64,000 nucleotides of DNA from an uncultured Flavobacteriales bacterium (GCA_943789205.1 CALSTG010000002.1:124001-188000), one strand, 5' to 3'. Shown: positions 19,367 to 28,492, counted from the first letter of the stretch. The notes: a model not told the origin generated them from the sequence alone. A program made the numbers and translations.

Positions 19367-20744
19367 TCTCTCGCCATAACATGTATCGCGAATATATAGA
19401 TTTTACATAAGTTTTTGCCGGCCCTCTATATGCGCCGTATTTTACTGGAGTTTTTCGGTAATAATTTGGATCGGATAAAAGTTTTATCATTAACTCCACG
19501 TTTTCATCCCATATAGTTGGATTGTATCCAAGTTTTTCTGCCAATCGAACAGCATCTTCAACATGGCCTTTCCCCGCGTTGTATGATGCGAGCGTAAATT
19601 TGAGTCTTTGCTCCCTGGATTCAATATTGTCCCACGCATTATAAAGCTTGTCTATATATTGCATGCCTGCATCTATTTGCACCTCTGGGGGTGAATCCGG
19701 ATAAACATTGAAACTAGGACCCGTATTTGGCATAAACTGCATCATACCGTATGCACCTCCAAAACCTCGTGCTTTTGGGTTGTATCGGGATTCCTGATAA
19801 GCAATAGATGCTAAGAACCTCCAGTCCCAATTTCTTTTCAATGCAGACGCTTTAAACATTTCATCATAATCAGACAAATGTATATCCTCATTGGTGATTG
19901 TATCTTTTTGACGAATGAAAAAATCTGTTTCTTCCATGTAGTCGAAGTATTTATTTCGCAAAACTTTATATGCTTCAGAATAAAGAAAGTCATCTAAAAA
20001 GTAATCTAATTTTTCTTTAAGTAATTTGTCTGACTTTCTAAGACCAAAAGCGATATTCTGCCTAACCGACAATAGAGTTGATATATCTATATTCGTTACA
20101 CATGACTGTTCTATTCTTGCAGTATTTTCCATAGCAATGGTATAATCAATTTCACCGTTGGAGACCTTTTCAATTAAATCTTCTGCTATTGGATAGTTCG
20201 GGAGTGTTCTAACCTCAATATTTGCGCCAATCTCGTCTTCGAGATGCAATATACGCTTTACGAAAGCCGACTTATTTCTTATATAAAGTGTTTTATTTTG
20301 AAGCTCACTGATGTCTCGAATCAAACTATCAGGATTGTTCCGTTGAATTAAAACTTGAAATGAATGGTTGTAGGGTAGTGAAAAAGCATGGAGTTCTTTA
20401 TCGGACATGGTGATTGGCTTGTTACAAGCAATAATATCCCCTTCGAAAGTATTAAGTTTTTTAACGAAACTTTCTGGGTTTGATATCATAACAACCTCAA
20501 GGTCGACACCGATGGAACGCGCAAAAGTATCTAATATATCGTATTCAAAGCCTAAAAATTTATCCTTGTATTCATAAAATGAAACCGCACCATTTTCTGT
20601 TAACACACGTAAGGTTCCTCGCTCAAGAATTGCTGCTAAATCCTTTAATGGTTTGCGCTGTGACAAATCTTTTCCATCATTACTTGTGTTGCAAGTAAGC
20701 ATAAATAATGAGAGTAATACAATTGATCCAATAGAGGTTCGCAT
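19359..20744 (-). CDS. MltF-like membrane-bound lytic transglycosylase
   Basis: Cleaves peptidoglycan glycan strands with formation of 1,6-anhydroMurNAc. Signal peptide/lipobox-like start (IVLLSLFMLTCNTSND, Cys about residue 18), an N-terminal periplasmic-binding-protein domain (about 45-265; FLGFEYDILDTFARSIGVDL, TMSDKELHAFSLPY) and a C-terminal SLT domain (about 285-430) with the catalytic glutamate in ASIAYQESRYNPKA, followed by GAYGMMQFMPNTG and LASYNAGKGHVEDA. Both domains and the 461-residue length match MltF. Short 5-bp hairpin (20748-20764) in its leader, significance unclear. Confidence 0.93.
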   Translation of the reverse strand: MRTSIGSIVLLSLFMLTCNTSNDGKDLSQRKPLKDLAAILERGTLRVLTENGAVSFYEYKDKFLGFEYDILDTFARSIGVDLEVVMISNPESFVKKLNTFEGDIIACNKPITMSDKELHAFSLPYNHSFQVLIQRNNPDSLIRDISELQNKTLYIRNKSAFVKRILHLEDEIGANIEVRTLPNYPIAEDLIEKVSNGEIDYTIAMENTARIEQSCVTNIDISTLLSVRQNIAFGLRKSDKLLKEKLDYFLDDFLYSEAYKVLRNKYFDYMEETDFFIRQKDTITNEDIHLSDYDEMFKASALKRNWDWRFLASIAYQESRYNPKARGFGGAYGMMQFMPNTGPSFNVYPDSPPEVQIDAGMQYIDKLYNAWDNIESREQRLKFTLASYNAGKGHVEDAVRLAEKLGYNPTIWDENVELMIKLLSDPNYYRKTPVKYGAYRGPAKTYVKSIYSRYMLWRENE

Positions 20745-20858
20745 AACACCGCATTTAAGGCGGTCTTTCTTTTACGAATTTCTATATGTTAAGTTGCATG
20801 AAAATCTTCATTTGACAATTTCCTTTTTTTTTTGTTTATTTATGTAAATCCTAAGCCT

Positions 20859-21110
20859 ATGGGAAACGATCAAAATGAAATTTATTCAAAAGTTGTAAGA
20901 GCAGGTAAAAGAACCTATTTTTTTGACATCAAAGCGACAAAAGGAAATGACCTTTACTTGACACTGACTGAGAGCAAGAAAACCTACAATGAAGACGGTG
21001 AAAGCTCCTTCCAGAAGCATAAAATCTTCTTATACAAAGAAGACTTTGAAAAATTCAAGGATGGACTCGACGATGTTCTTCAAAAAATAGAAGAATTAAA
21101 AAATCAATAA
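20859..21110 (+). CDS. DUF3276 / PUR-alpha-like nucleic-acid-binding protein
   Basis: An 83-residue protein, MGNDQNEIYSKVVRAGKRTY then FFDIKATKGNDLYLTLTESK and FLYKEDFEKFKDGLDDVL, the DUF3276 pattern related to the PUR repeat that binds single-stranded DNA or RNA. ATG at 20859 is preferred: the frame is open up to a TTG at 20832, but those nine codons do not resemble the family. Small basic PUR-like proteins of this type are almost universal and strongly expressed in Bacteroidota; exact role unknown. Divergent from the MltF-like gene. Confidence 0.88.
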   Translation: MGNDQNEIYSKVVRAGKRTYFFDIKATKGNDLYLTLTESKKTYNEDGESSFQKHKIFLYKEDFEKFKDGLDDVLQKIEELKNQ

Positions 21111-21147
21111 TTTTTACTTTACCTATCGGTTTTCTAAAATATGTATA

Positions 21148-21155
21148 TATATTTG
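21148..21155 (+). promoter_or_regulatory. -7 promoter element for tRNA-Val
   Basis: TATATTTG, an exact TAnnTTTG, followed by CACTC; transcription is expected to begin around 21162, five bases before the mature tRNA. No convincing TTG in the -33 region. The string TTTGCACTC is shared exactly with the rpsA promoter at 61648. Confidence 0.7.
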
Positions 21156-21166
21156 CACTCGAAATT

Positions 21167-21241
21167 GGGCGATTAACTCAGTTGGTTCAGAGTGCCTCCC
21201 TTACAAGGAGGAAGTCGGGGGTTCGAGTCCCTCATTGCCCA
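21167..21241 (+). tRNA. tRNA-Val (anticodon TAC)
   Basis: Clover leaf read directly: acceptor GGGCGAT / ATTGCCC with one G-T pair, D-arm ACTC / GAGT with loop AGTTGGTTCA, anticodon stem CCTCC / GGAGG with loop CTTACAA giving TAC, five-base variable loop AAGTC, T-arm GGGGG / CCCTC with loop TTCGAGT, discriminator A. The 3' CCA is not encoded. TAC decodes GUA and, with modification, other Val codons. Confidence 0.97.
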
Positions 21242-21248
21242 CAAAAAG

Positions 21249-21276
21249 AAACCTGCTCCTAAGAGTGGGTTTTTTT
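21249..21276 (+). terminator. Rho-independent terminator after tRNA-Val
   Basis: AAACCTGCTC (21249-21258), loop CTAA, GAGTGGGTTT (21263-21272): ten base pairs including two wobbles, followed by TTTT and an AT-rich tail. It begins eight bases after the tRNA end. Confidence 0.85.
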
Positions 21277-21330
21277 ATGTAGTCATTATTTTCTTATTCA
21301 CGTTCTCGTTATTACAAAAGTGAAGTGTAT

Positions 21331-21897
21331 TTAACCTGTGCTAAGCCTTTTGTTATTTTTTTGAAAATCCGAATTCAATCTTAGTTCCGTTGTTTTTTTT
21401 TGAATACTATGTTTGATGCCTGGAGATAAGGTTTCTAAATAGATTTCAGTAAAGAAATGCCTTAATTCATTCATCAATTCTGGATACTTCAATGAAAGTT
21501 TGTGAAGAAATAAATAAGCATAATATCTAGTTCCCGGTTTTAAGCTTAAATCTTTCCATATGACAATGCATTGATCATATAAAGCGCTTTCTTGATTGTC
21601 AGATAGTTCATGCTTCATGATCAACCTAATGAGCTCACGTTGGTGCCCACTTTTTTTATTTTCAATCCCAGATATTAAATCAGACAAGAACGGTTTTATT
21701 CTAGGATCATTTTTTTTGGTTCCTTTGAAAAGCAACCAAACAATTCGAAAATTGTATTCTTTATTGTCAGATGTGGCAAGTTCGATTAACGCGTCAATAT
21801 TACCAATATTGGAATTGATAAATGTTCTTATTTCATTTTGGGAAAGAACACTCCAGCATTTATTGCTTTTTAAAATATTCATTAAATGAGTAGCCAT
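21331..21897 (-). CDS. Hypothetical alpha-helical protein
   Basis: 188 residues, no signal peptide or membrane segment. Not recognised. The sequence is built of amphipathic helices (IDALIELATSDNKEYNFRIVWLLF, NQESALYDQCIVIWKDLSL, YYAYLFLHKLSLKYPELMNEL) resembling HEAT-like or ARM-like repeats, so a protein-binding adaptor is possible. The first codons offer two starts, MATHLM or the second Met five residues later. Isolated between the tRNA terminator and the divergent DUF6787 gene, so it is a single-gene unit. Confidence 0.6.
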   Translation of the reverse strand: MATHLMNILKSNKCWSVLSQNEIRTFINSNIGNIDALIELATSDNKEYNFRIVWLLFKGTKKNDPRIKPFLSDLISGIENKKSGHQRELIRLIMKHELSDNQESALYDQCIVIWKDLSLKPGTRYYAYLFLHKLSLKYPELMNELRHFFTEIYLETLSPGIKHSIQKKTTELRLNSDFQKNNKRLSTG

Positions 21898-21964
21898 AGG
21901 TGAAAATTATAAATTAATTCAACAAAAACATCTATCAAGTTAAAATGATGGTAAGATGATTTTG

Positions 21965-21972
21965 TAACTTTG
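21965..21972 (+). promoter_or_regulatory. -7 promoter element upstream of the DUF6787 gene
   Basis: TAACTTTG matches TAnnTTTG exactly and lies 17 bases before the ATG at 21990; transcription would start near 21979. The -33 region has TTA rather than TTG. It probably drives the three-gene run up to 24094. Confidence 0.55.
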
Positions 21973-21989
21973 TGGCGTCTAATTGATGT

Positions 21990-22298
21990 ATGGAAAAATT
22001 AAAAAAGCGCTGGGGAATATCCTCTAACATTCAAATTATCTTAATTGTACTAGTCTTTGCAGTTAATGGATCATTCGCTACTTGGGTAGCAAAACCTATC
22101 ACGTCTTTTTTAGGACTTACCTCCTCCTCTATTCACCCGCTATTTTATTGGGTACTTCGCATCCTTTTGATTTTCCCAATATATCAAGTTACATTACCAA
22201 TTACAGGTTTTATATTTGGTCAATTCAAGTTTTTCTGGAGCTTTGAAAAAAAGTTTTTAAGCCGATTAGGTTTAGGTTTTCTATTTAAAGACAAATAG
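21990..22298 (+). CDS. DUF6787 family small membrane protein
   Basis: 102 residues with two predicted membrane helices (IQIILIVLVFAVNGSFATWV, about 14-33; FYWVLRILLIFPIYQVTLPI, about 48-67) and the family-typical FGQFKFFWSFEKKFLSRLG near the C-terminus, which is basic and presumably cytoplasmic. Small inner-membrane protein widespread in Flavobacteriia; function unknown. Followed after 35 nt by the steroid-reductase-like gene in the same orientation. Confidence 0.75.
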   Translation: MEKLKKRWGISSNIQIILIVLVFAVNGSFATWVAKPITSFLGLTSSSIHPLFYWVLRILLIFPIYQVTLPITGFIFGQFKFFWSFEKKFLSRLGLGFLFKDK

Positions 22299-22333
22299 TC
22301 GAACTCTTCCATAAAATATTAAATTTAAAAGTT

Positions 22334-23080
22334 ATGACTTTTGAAATCATAAATTATTGTTGGATTATAATTGCATTTGCAGTACTTGTAGTGCTTATTG
22401 GTTTTAATATTCGTGCTCCTTATGGAAGGCATGCCACTAAGGAATGGGGACCAATGATTGATAATAAATGGGGCTGGGTATTCATGGAGCTTCCTGCACT
22501 GATTTTAATGCCTTTATTATCGTTCTTTGGCCCTTCACCTAAAACAGATCTCACCTATCTTCTTATTGGTCTTTGGTGTTTTCACTACGTATATAGGACT
22601 TTAGTTTTTCCATTTAAGCTTAAAACGAAAAATAAAAAAATGCCAATTGTCATTGTACTTAGTGCTGTTATTTTTAATGGCGTTAATGGTTTTTTAAATG
22701 GCTATTTCTTAGGATATATGAATACATGCGCTATTGATCCACATGCATACCATGTTTACATTGGTTTTTTCTTATTTCTTTCAGGGCTTTATATAAATAG
22801 GAGCTCAGATCGCACGCTCATTTCTCTTCGTGAAAAAAAAGACGGCTATCAAATTCCTAGCGGAAGATTATTCGATAGGATTTCCTGTCCAAATCATTTC
22901 GGTGAGATTGTTGAGTGGATAGGTTTTGCAATTCTAGCATGGAATATATCTGCACTTACATTTGCAATATGGACCGCCTGTAATTTAATACCTCGTGCTT
23001 TAAATCACCATTCTTGGTATAATGAATATTTTGAGACCTACCCTCAAAAAAGAAAAGCTATAATCCCTTATATCCTCTAA
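22334..23080 (+). CDS. 3-oxo-5-alpha-steroid 4-dehydrogenase family protein
   Basis: A 248-residue polytopic membrane protein (about six hydrophobic segments) whose second half has the steroid 5-alpha-reductase C-terminal domain: GRLFDRISCPNHFGEIVEWIGFAILAW (key part CPNHFGEI), then ALNHHSWYNEYFETYPQKRKAIIPYIL, the NADPH-site ending of the family. Reduces a carbon-carbon double bond conjugated to a keto group, using NADPH. The bacterial substrate is unknown; the organism is not expected to make sterols, so a polyprenyl or imported steroid-like lipid is possible. Only 3 nt separate it from the SDR gene. Confidence 0.85.
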   Translation: MTFEIINYCWIIIAFAVLVVLIGFNIRAPYGRHATKEWGPMIDNKWGWVFMELPALILMPLLSFFGPSPKTDLTYLLIGLWCFHYVYRTLVFPFKLKTKNKKMPIVIVLSAVIFNGVNGFLNGYFLGYMNTCAIDPHAYHVYIGFFLFLSGLYINRSSDRTLISLREKKDGYQIPSGRLFDRISCPNHFGEIVEWIGFAILAWNISALTFAIWTACNLIPRALNHHSWYNEYFETYPQKRKAIIPYIL

Positions 23081-23083
23081 TCA

Positions 23084-24094
23084 ATGACGCAAAATGTACT
23101 TCTTACTGGTGCAAGTGGCGGAATTGGATTCGAGGTTTTTCAGCAATTGCTGAATACTGAAAAGTGCAATCTCGCTATTTTTATTAGAAATAGCAGGAAA
23201 AATAAAAAGCGCTTCAAGGCTTATGCTAAACAAGTCAAAATCATATATGGTGACCTATCAAACCAGGAGAGTTTGAAACAAATCTATGAGCCGTATGATA
23301 CTGTTATACATCTTGCAGCAATCATACCTCCTATTGCCTATAAATCAGAATCAAGCACCTATAATGTGAATGTATTAGGAACCCAATTACTCATTCAGCA
23401 TTTTGAATCTTATTGCCCTAAAGCTTTTTTTATGTTCAGTTCCTCTGTTGCGATTTATGGAGATCGATTAAAGAATCCTGAAATAAGGGTCTCCGACCCT
23501 TTAGATGAAGTTGATGCAGACTTTTATGTTCAATCTAAAATTAAGGCAGAGGAAGTCGTTCAGCAATCAAGATTGGAATGGACAATTTTTAGGTTGACAG
23601 CAATACTAGGTGTGAACAACCATAAGATAACTGGGCTCATGTTTCATATGCCTTTAGATACACCTATGGAAATCACCACTCCATCTGATGCGGCAAGAGC
23701 TTTTGTAAATGGACTAGAACGAAAAAAAATGCTGTCCAAGAAAATCTTTAACCTTGGCGGAGGAAAATCTTTTAGAACAAGCTACAGGGAATTACTTGCG
23801 GAAAATTTCAAAATTAATGGTTTGGGTAAATTGAACTTCCCGGAAAAGACTTTTGCTGAAAAAAACTTTCATTGCGGTTTTATGATGGACAGTGATGATC
23901 TTGAGGATATTTTGCAATACAGAAGACATACACTTTCTGATTATTATCGCCTGAATAGAGATGCAGTTCCAATTGTTCGAAAATACTTGACCATACCGTT
24001 TAGAGGGCTTATTAAGTTCTTTTTACGACAAATGTCGGAACCTTTACGAGCCTCTAAAAGTAATGTAATAAAAGAGCGTGAACGTTTTTTTTAA
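23084..24094 (+). CDS. NAD-dependent epimerase/dehydratase (extended SDR)
   Basis: 336 residues. N-terminal Rossmann motif LLTGASGGIGFEVFQQLL, downstream VIHLAAIIPP, FMFSSSVAIYGD (catalytic Ser region) and YVQSKIKAEEVV (YxxxK), so the catalytic residues are present. The C-terminal part diverges from known sugar epimerases and ends in a basic amphipathic segment (IPFRGLIKFFLRQMSEPLRA) that could touch the membrane. Tight spacing with the 5-alpha-reductase-like gene suggests that both act on the same lipid-like substrate, perhaps as a 3-beta-hydroxysteroid dehydrogenase/reductase type pair; this is inference. Confidence 0.82.
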   Translation: MTQNVLLTGASGGIGFEVFQQLLNTEKCNLAIFIRNSRKNKKRFKAYAKQVKIIYGDLSNQESLKQIYEPYDTVIHLAAIIPPIAYKSESSTYNVNVLGTQLLIQHFESYCPKAFFMFSSSVAIYGDRLKNPEIRVSDPLDEVDADFYVQSKIKAEEVVQQSRLEWTIFRLTAILGVNNHKITGLMFHMPLDTPMEITTPSDAARAFVNGLERKKMLSKKIFNLGGGKSFRTSYRELLAENFKINGLGKLNFPEKTFAEKNFHCGFMMDSDDLEDILQYRRHTLSDYYRLNRDAVPIVRKYLTIPFRGLIKFFLRQMSEPLRASKSNVIKERERFF

Positions 24095-24147
24095 TATCCT
24101 TACATTTACATCACATTAAACATTACGTTCTTGATGGAACGATTCTT

Positions 24148-25416
24148 ATGAAATTTGAAAACCTAAAATTAATCCCTTCCATAATTAAAGCTTTGGAAGA
24201 CCAAAATTACACCCACCCTACCTCAATACAAGAAAAAGCAATACCACTCATACTCAACAACCAAGATGTTTTGGGTAGTGCACAAACAGGCACAGGAAAG
24301 ACGGCTGCGTTTGCCATACCTATTATACAGCATTTAGCAAAGGATAATAAAATTACGAGTGGCAGAAGGCGGGTAAAATCATTAATTGTTACTCCAACAA
24401 GAGAGCTAGCTATTCAGATTGGAGAAAGTTTTACGGCATATGCTAAGTACACACAAATCAAAAACACAGTTATATTTGGAGGTGTGAAACAAGGCGCCCA
24501 AGTGAATGCTATGCATAGAGGTGTTGATGTTCTTGTGGCGACACCTGGACGCCTGTTAGACCTTATGAATCAAGGTTTTATTTCACTTAACGATATTCAA
24601 TATTTCGTACTAGACGAGGCCGACCGAATGCTAGACATGGGTTTTATTCATGACATTAAAAAGATTATTGCTAAACTTCCAAAACAACGACAATCTTTGT
24701 TCTTTTCGGCCACCATGCCAAAAAACATCGTTGAGTTGTCAAGGCAAATTCTAAAAAATCCTCAAAAAATAGCAGTCAACCCAGTTTCGTCAACGGCAGA
24801 AACCATTCAGCAATTCTTATATAAAACAAATAAGTCCAATAAACCAGCGCTACTTCTGCATATTCTTAAAGATCCGAAGATTGAGCAAGTTTTAGTTTTT
24901 TCTCGGACAAAACATGGCTCAGATCGTATTGTTAGAAATCTCAAAAAGAAAGATATAAATAGTGCTGCTATTCATGGTGATAAGTCCCAAAATCAAAGAC
25001 AGCGAGCACTAAAAGAGTTTAAGCAAGGTAAAGTGAATGTTCTTGTGGCAACCGATATTGCAGCAAGAGGAATCGACATTGATAAACTTCAACATGTGAT
25101 TAATTATGATATTCCAAACGAATCTGAAACCTACGTTCATCGAATTGGACGATGCGGACGAGCTGGCGAAGATGGTGTTTCCATATCCATTTGTGATGCA
25201 GAAGAGCTCGCCTATATCCGAGATATTGAAAAATTAACAAAACAAAGCATTTCTATTATTGACGACCATCCTTTTCCACAGACGGATAAACCAATGACTG
25301 CTGCTGAGAAGAAACAATTTGAAAAAGAAAAACAAAGGAAGAAACAAGAATTCTTTGCAAATAGGAATAAAAAAAGAGGTGCTCAAAACCCTGGCTTTAG
25401 AAGAGGTAGAAGATAA
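24148..25416 (+). CDS. DEAD-box RNA helicase, RhlE-like
   Basis: ATP-dependent RNA helicase of ribosome assembly and cold adaptation. All motifs are visible: Q motif (YTHPTSIQEKAIP), I (AQTGTGKTAA), Ia (TPTRELAIQI), Ib (ATPGRLLDL), II (VLDEADRMLDMG), III (FFSATMP), IV (VLVFSRTKHGSDR), V (ATDIAARGIDI), VI (YVHRIGRCGRAG). The C-terminal tail is Lys/Arg-rich (KKRGAQNPGFRRGRR), as in RhlE proteins. 422 residues. The leader contains a small hairpin CGTTC-TTGATG-GAACG (24126-24141), which may matter for cold regulation but is short. Confidence 0.95.
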   Translation: MKFENLKLIPSIIKALEDQNYTHPTSIQEKAIPLILNNQDVLGSAQTGTGKTAAFAIPIIQHLAKDNKITSGRRRVKSLIVTPTRELAIQIGESFTAYAKYTQIKNTVIFGGVKQGAQVNAMHRGVDVLVATPGRLLDLMNQGFISLNDIQYFVLDEADRMLDMGFIHDIKKIIAKLPKQRQSLFFSATMPKNIVELSRQILKNPQKIAVNPVSSTAETIQQFLYKTNKSNKPALLLHILKDPKIEQVLVFSRTKHGSDRIVRNLKKKDINSAAIHGDKSQNQRQRALKEFKQGKVNVLVATDIAARGIDIDKLQHVINYDIPNESETYVHRIGRCGRAGEDGVSISICDAEELAYIRDIEKLTKQSISIIDDHPFPQTDKPMTAAEKKQFEKEKQRKKQEFFANRNKKRGAQNPGFRRGRR

Positions 25417-25428
25417 AGTGAATGAACT

Positions 25429-25878
25429 ATGATTCAAAAAATAGAACATAGTAAAAAATCAGAGGCAGAAGAAATAAGTCGCGTATTTCAGGTTTCTTAT
25501 AAAATAGAAGCACAACTTTTGGGTGCTAAAAAATTCCCCCCACTTTCAAGAACTATAATATCTTATAAAAACTCCAAAAATGATTTTTTTGGATTTTATG
25601 AACATAACAATATTGTAGCAGTTATTGAAATGAAACGAGAGCAATTATCCATGCATATTCAAAGCCTTGTTGTAGATCCAAAATATTTTAGATTGGGTAT
25701 TGCAAGCAAACTCATTCGTTTTGTGTTGAATCAATATGAAAGCAATCAGTTTACCGTTGAAACCGGTAGAGATAACGCTCCTGCGAGAAAGTTATATGAG
25801 CGCTTTGGGTTCCGGTTGGTCAAAACATACACTGCCACGGAAGATATTGTTAAAGTGAGATACATGTGTAATTTCTAG
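25429..25878 (+). CDS. GNAT family N-acetyltransferase
   Basis: 149 residues with the GNAT acetyl-CoA site SLVVDPKYFRLGIASKLIRF (motif A, R-x-x-G-I-A) and the C-terminal TVETGRDNAPARKLYERFGF motif. Acceptor unknown; the overall pattern (side-chain rich N-terminus KKSEAEEISRVFQVSY) resembles small-molecule or peptide acetyltransferases. Starts 12 nt after the helicase stop, probably the same transcript. Confidence 0.87.
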   Translation: MIQKIEHSKKSEAEEISRVFQVSYKIEAQLLGAKKFPPLSRTIISYKNSKNDFFGFYEHNNIVAVIEMKREQLSMHIQSLVVDPKYFRLGIASKLIRFVLNQYESNQFTVETGRDNAPARKLYERFGFRLVKTYTATEDIVKVRYMCNF

Positions 25879-25912
25879 TTCTCTTTTTACCAAGCTTGTT
25901 TATATTTAAGGT

Positions 25913-28492
25913 ATGCGCCGTATTATTCATCTTTTGTTTTTTTTAATATTTACATTTCCTATTAATGCTCAGGGCAATACGATTACAAGATCGTTGATTG
26001 ATAATTGGTCCTTTAAAGCATCAAATGATAGTGTTTGGCTGAAAGCATCGGTTCCTGGTACTATACACACAGATTTAATGGCCAATGGTATCATCGAAGA
26101 CCCTTACTACCGACTAAATGAGCGAAAGATACAATGGGTCGATAAAAAAGATTGGATTTATCAAACGACCTTTAATCTTAATAATCAAGAATTTAATAGA
26201 CAGAATCACGAATTAAATTTTAAGGGTCTGGATACATATGCCAATGTTTACCTTAATGATAGCATAATATTGAAGAGTAATAATATGCACCGAACTTATA
26301 TTGTTAATGTAAAAGAATACTTATTAAAGGGAGCAAATGTTTTGCGAATTGTTCTTGAGTCCCCAATAAAAAAAGGTTTAGAATTGTACGATACTCTTGA
26401 TTATGTCCTCCCTGTCTCGGCAAATGATCAAGCTGAAACAGGCGAAGTTCCGGGAGGAAAACGCATCAATGTTCATACAAGAAAGGCTGCTTATCATTAT
26501 GGTTGGGATTGGGGTCCGAGATTGGTGACCTCTGGAATATGGAGGCCCATCACAATGCGCTCATGGGATGATTTTAGAATATGTGATTTTATAATAAATA
26601 CGAGTCTAAATGGAGATGTGGCAACTATAATGGCGCAAATTGAAATAGAATCTAGTTTTGATAACATTAATACACTGCTTGAATTGAAGCTTGACGATAC
26701 GATAATTAGCAGTTCTAAGCTTCGAATTCAAAAAGGAAAACAACAATACAGCATTCCGATTAAAATAGACAAGCCTGAACTGTGGTGGCCAAATGGTCTC
26801 GGTAAACAACACCTTTATAATATTAAAGCAGATTTAAAACGTAAAGAAATAGTGAGCACTGTTTCTAAGAATTTTGGTATTCGAAATATTGCACTCATCT
26901 CAGATAGCGCATTACGTCAACCCAATTTCTATTTTGAGGTAAATGGTACACCCACATTTGCAAAAGGAGTTAATTACATTCCTCAAGATGTTTTTTTACC
27001 CAGAGTAAGCAATAGTGATTACCAACGTATTCTTCAAGCCGCTAAAGATGCAAATATGAATATGATTCGAGTATGGGGCGGCGGAGTATATGAAGACGAT
27101 CGTTTTTACGAGCTTTGTGACTCTCTAGGTTTAATGGTTTGGCAAGACTTCATGTTCGCATGTGCTATGTATCCTGGAGATGATGGTTTTTTAGAGAATG
27201 TAAAAAAAGAGGCCATTGACAATGTTAAGCGACTAAGTCAGCATCCCTCAATCGCTTTGTGGTGCGGAAACAATGAGGTCCTCGCGGCGTGGAAAAGATG
27301 GGGGTGGGAACAAACTGCAAACAAAGAACAGTCTCCTAAAGTCGCTCAGCAAATATGGCATAGCTACGACACTTTATTTCATAAAATACTACCTTCAATA
27401 GTACGTCAATACCATAAAGAAGTAAATTATTGGGCCTCCTCTCCAAGTGCCTCCGAGGGCCTCCCCGAAGAATATAGCCACGGTGATACCCATTATTGGG
27501 GTGTTTGGTGGGGAAAAGAACCTTTTCAAAATTTCAATACAAAAATTTCAAGCTTTATGAGTGAATATGGTTTCCAATCATTTCCGGAATACGCAAGCTT
27601 TAAAAAATATGCCGAGAACCAAGACAAAAGTATCTATTCAGAGGTAATGAAAGCACATCAGCGCTCAAGTATTGGGAATTCAACCATCGAAGAATACTTG
27701 AAACGCAACTACAGAATCCCTATTGATTTTGAAGCGCAATTGTACATGAGTCAGCTTTTACAGGCGGAAGGTATTCAGATTGGAATTGAAGCCCATAGAA
27801 GAAACAAAGAGAGGTGTATGGGGTCTTTGTATTGGCAGCTGAATGATTGTTGGCCTGGAGCCTCTTGGTCAAGTATTGATTATTATGGGAAATGGAAAGC
27901 ACTGCACTACAAAGTGAAAGAAAGCTTTGCTCCAGTAATCGTAAGCTATGAATTTGTTGATGACAATCTGCAAATAAGTGTAGTTTCTGATTTGACCACC
28001 TCTTTTCAGGGAGCATTGAATATCACGCTTTCAGAGTTTAAAGGCATTGAGGAAATCCTAAACTGGACTCAAAAGGTAAACCTCGCACCAAATGAATCTA
28101 AAGTAGTTTTAACCATTCCGAAGGATGGTCTTCCTAAAGCTAAAAACCAACTGTACACCTATCTTAAATTAGCATTAAGAGATGAGAACGGAATTCGTGC
28201 CTCAAAAAATATCTATTTTAAGCCCTTTAAGGAACTTGTCCTCCCTCGTCCTAACCTTAGTTTTGAGACGGAATATGATAAAAGTAATGTTCTCTATCTC
28301 ACGGTTAAAAGCGACTATTTTGCAAAAGGAGTGCACGTGACCTGCGATGGCGATCAAAATTTTTCGGATAACTTTTTTGATATGCCTATCAATGGTAAAA
28401 AAACAGTTTCTATTCAGCTAGACCCATTAACGGATATCGATGCAATCATCAATTCAATTCAGGTCAGAAGTCTTTGGAATAGTATGCGGTAA
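25913..28492 (+). CDS. Beta-mannosidase, glycoside hydrolase family 2
   Basis: Removes terminal beta-mannose from mannan-derived oligosaccharides or glycans. 859 residues with signal peptide (RRIIHLLFFLIFTFPINAQ), so periplasmic or surface. GH2 sugar-binding domain with WSFKASNDSVWLKASVPGTIHTDLM; immunoglobulin-like domain; TIM barrel with GVNYIPQDVFLPR, RVWGGGVYEDDRFYELCD, VWQDFMFACAMYPGD, acid/base Glu in LWCGNNEVLAAW and nucleophile Glu in FMSEYGFQSFPE; then YWQLNDCWPGASWSSID. The HTD and MYP features are typical of mannosidases rather than galactosidases. No SusCD pair is adjacent. Confidence 0.93.
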   Translation: MRRIIHLLFFLIFTFPINAQGNTITRSLIDNWSFKASNDSVWLKASVPGTIHTDLMANGIIEDPYYRLNERKIQWVDKKDWIYQTTFNLNNQEFNRQNHELNFKGLDTYANVYLNDSIILKSNNMHRTYIVNVKEYLLKGANVLRIVLESPIKKGLELYDTLDYVLPVSANDQAETGEVPGGKRINVHTRKAAYHYGWDWGPRLVTSGIWRPITMRSWDDFRICDFIINTSLNGDVATIMAQIEIESSFDNINTLLELKLDDTIISSSKLRIQKGKQQYSIPIKIDKPELWWPNGLGKQHLYNIKADLKRKEIVSTVSKNFGIRNIALISDSALRQPNFYFEVNGTPTFAKGVNYIPQDVFLPRVSNSDYQRILQAAKDANMNMIRVWGGGVYEDDRFYELCDSLGLMVWQDFMFACAMYPGDDGFLENVKKEAIDNVKRLSQHPSIALWCGNNEVLAAWKRWGWEQTANKEQSPKVAQQIWHSYDTLFHKILPSIVRQYHKEVNYWASSPSASEGLPEEYSHGDTHYWGVWWGKEPFQNFNTKISSFMSEYGFQSFPEYASFKKYAENQDKSIYSEVMKAHQRSSIGNSTIEEYLKRNYRIPIDFEAQLYMSQLLQAEGIQIGIEAHRRNKERCMGSLYWQLNDCWPGASWSSIDYYGKWKALHYKVKESFAPVIVSYEFVDDNLQISVVSDLTTSFQGALNITLSEFKGIEEILNWTQKVNLAPNESKVVLTIPKDGLPKAKNQLYTYLKLALRDENGIRASKNIYFKPFKELVLPRPNLSFETEYDKSNVLYLTVKSDYFAKGVHVTCDGDQNFSDNFFDMPINGKKTVSIQLDPLTDIDAIINSIQVRSLWNSMR

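Noticed and set aside
20748-20764. ACCGC-N7-GCGGT hairpin upstream of the MltF-like gene
   Set aside because: Five base pairs only; too short to claim a regulatory role.
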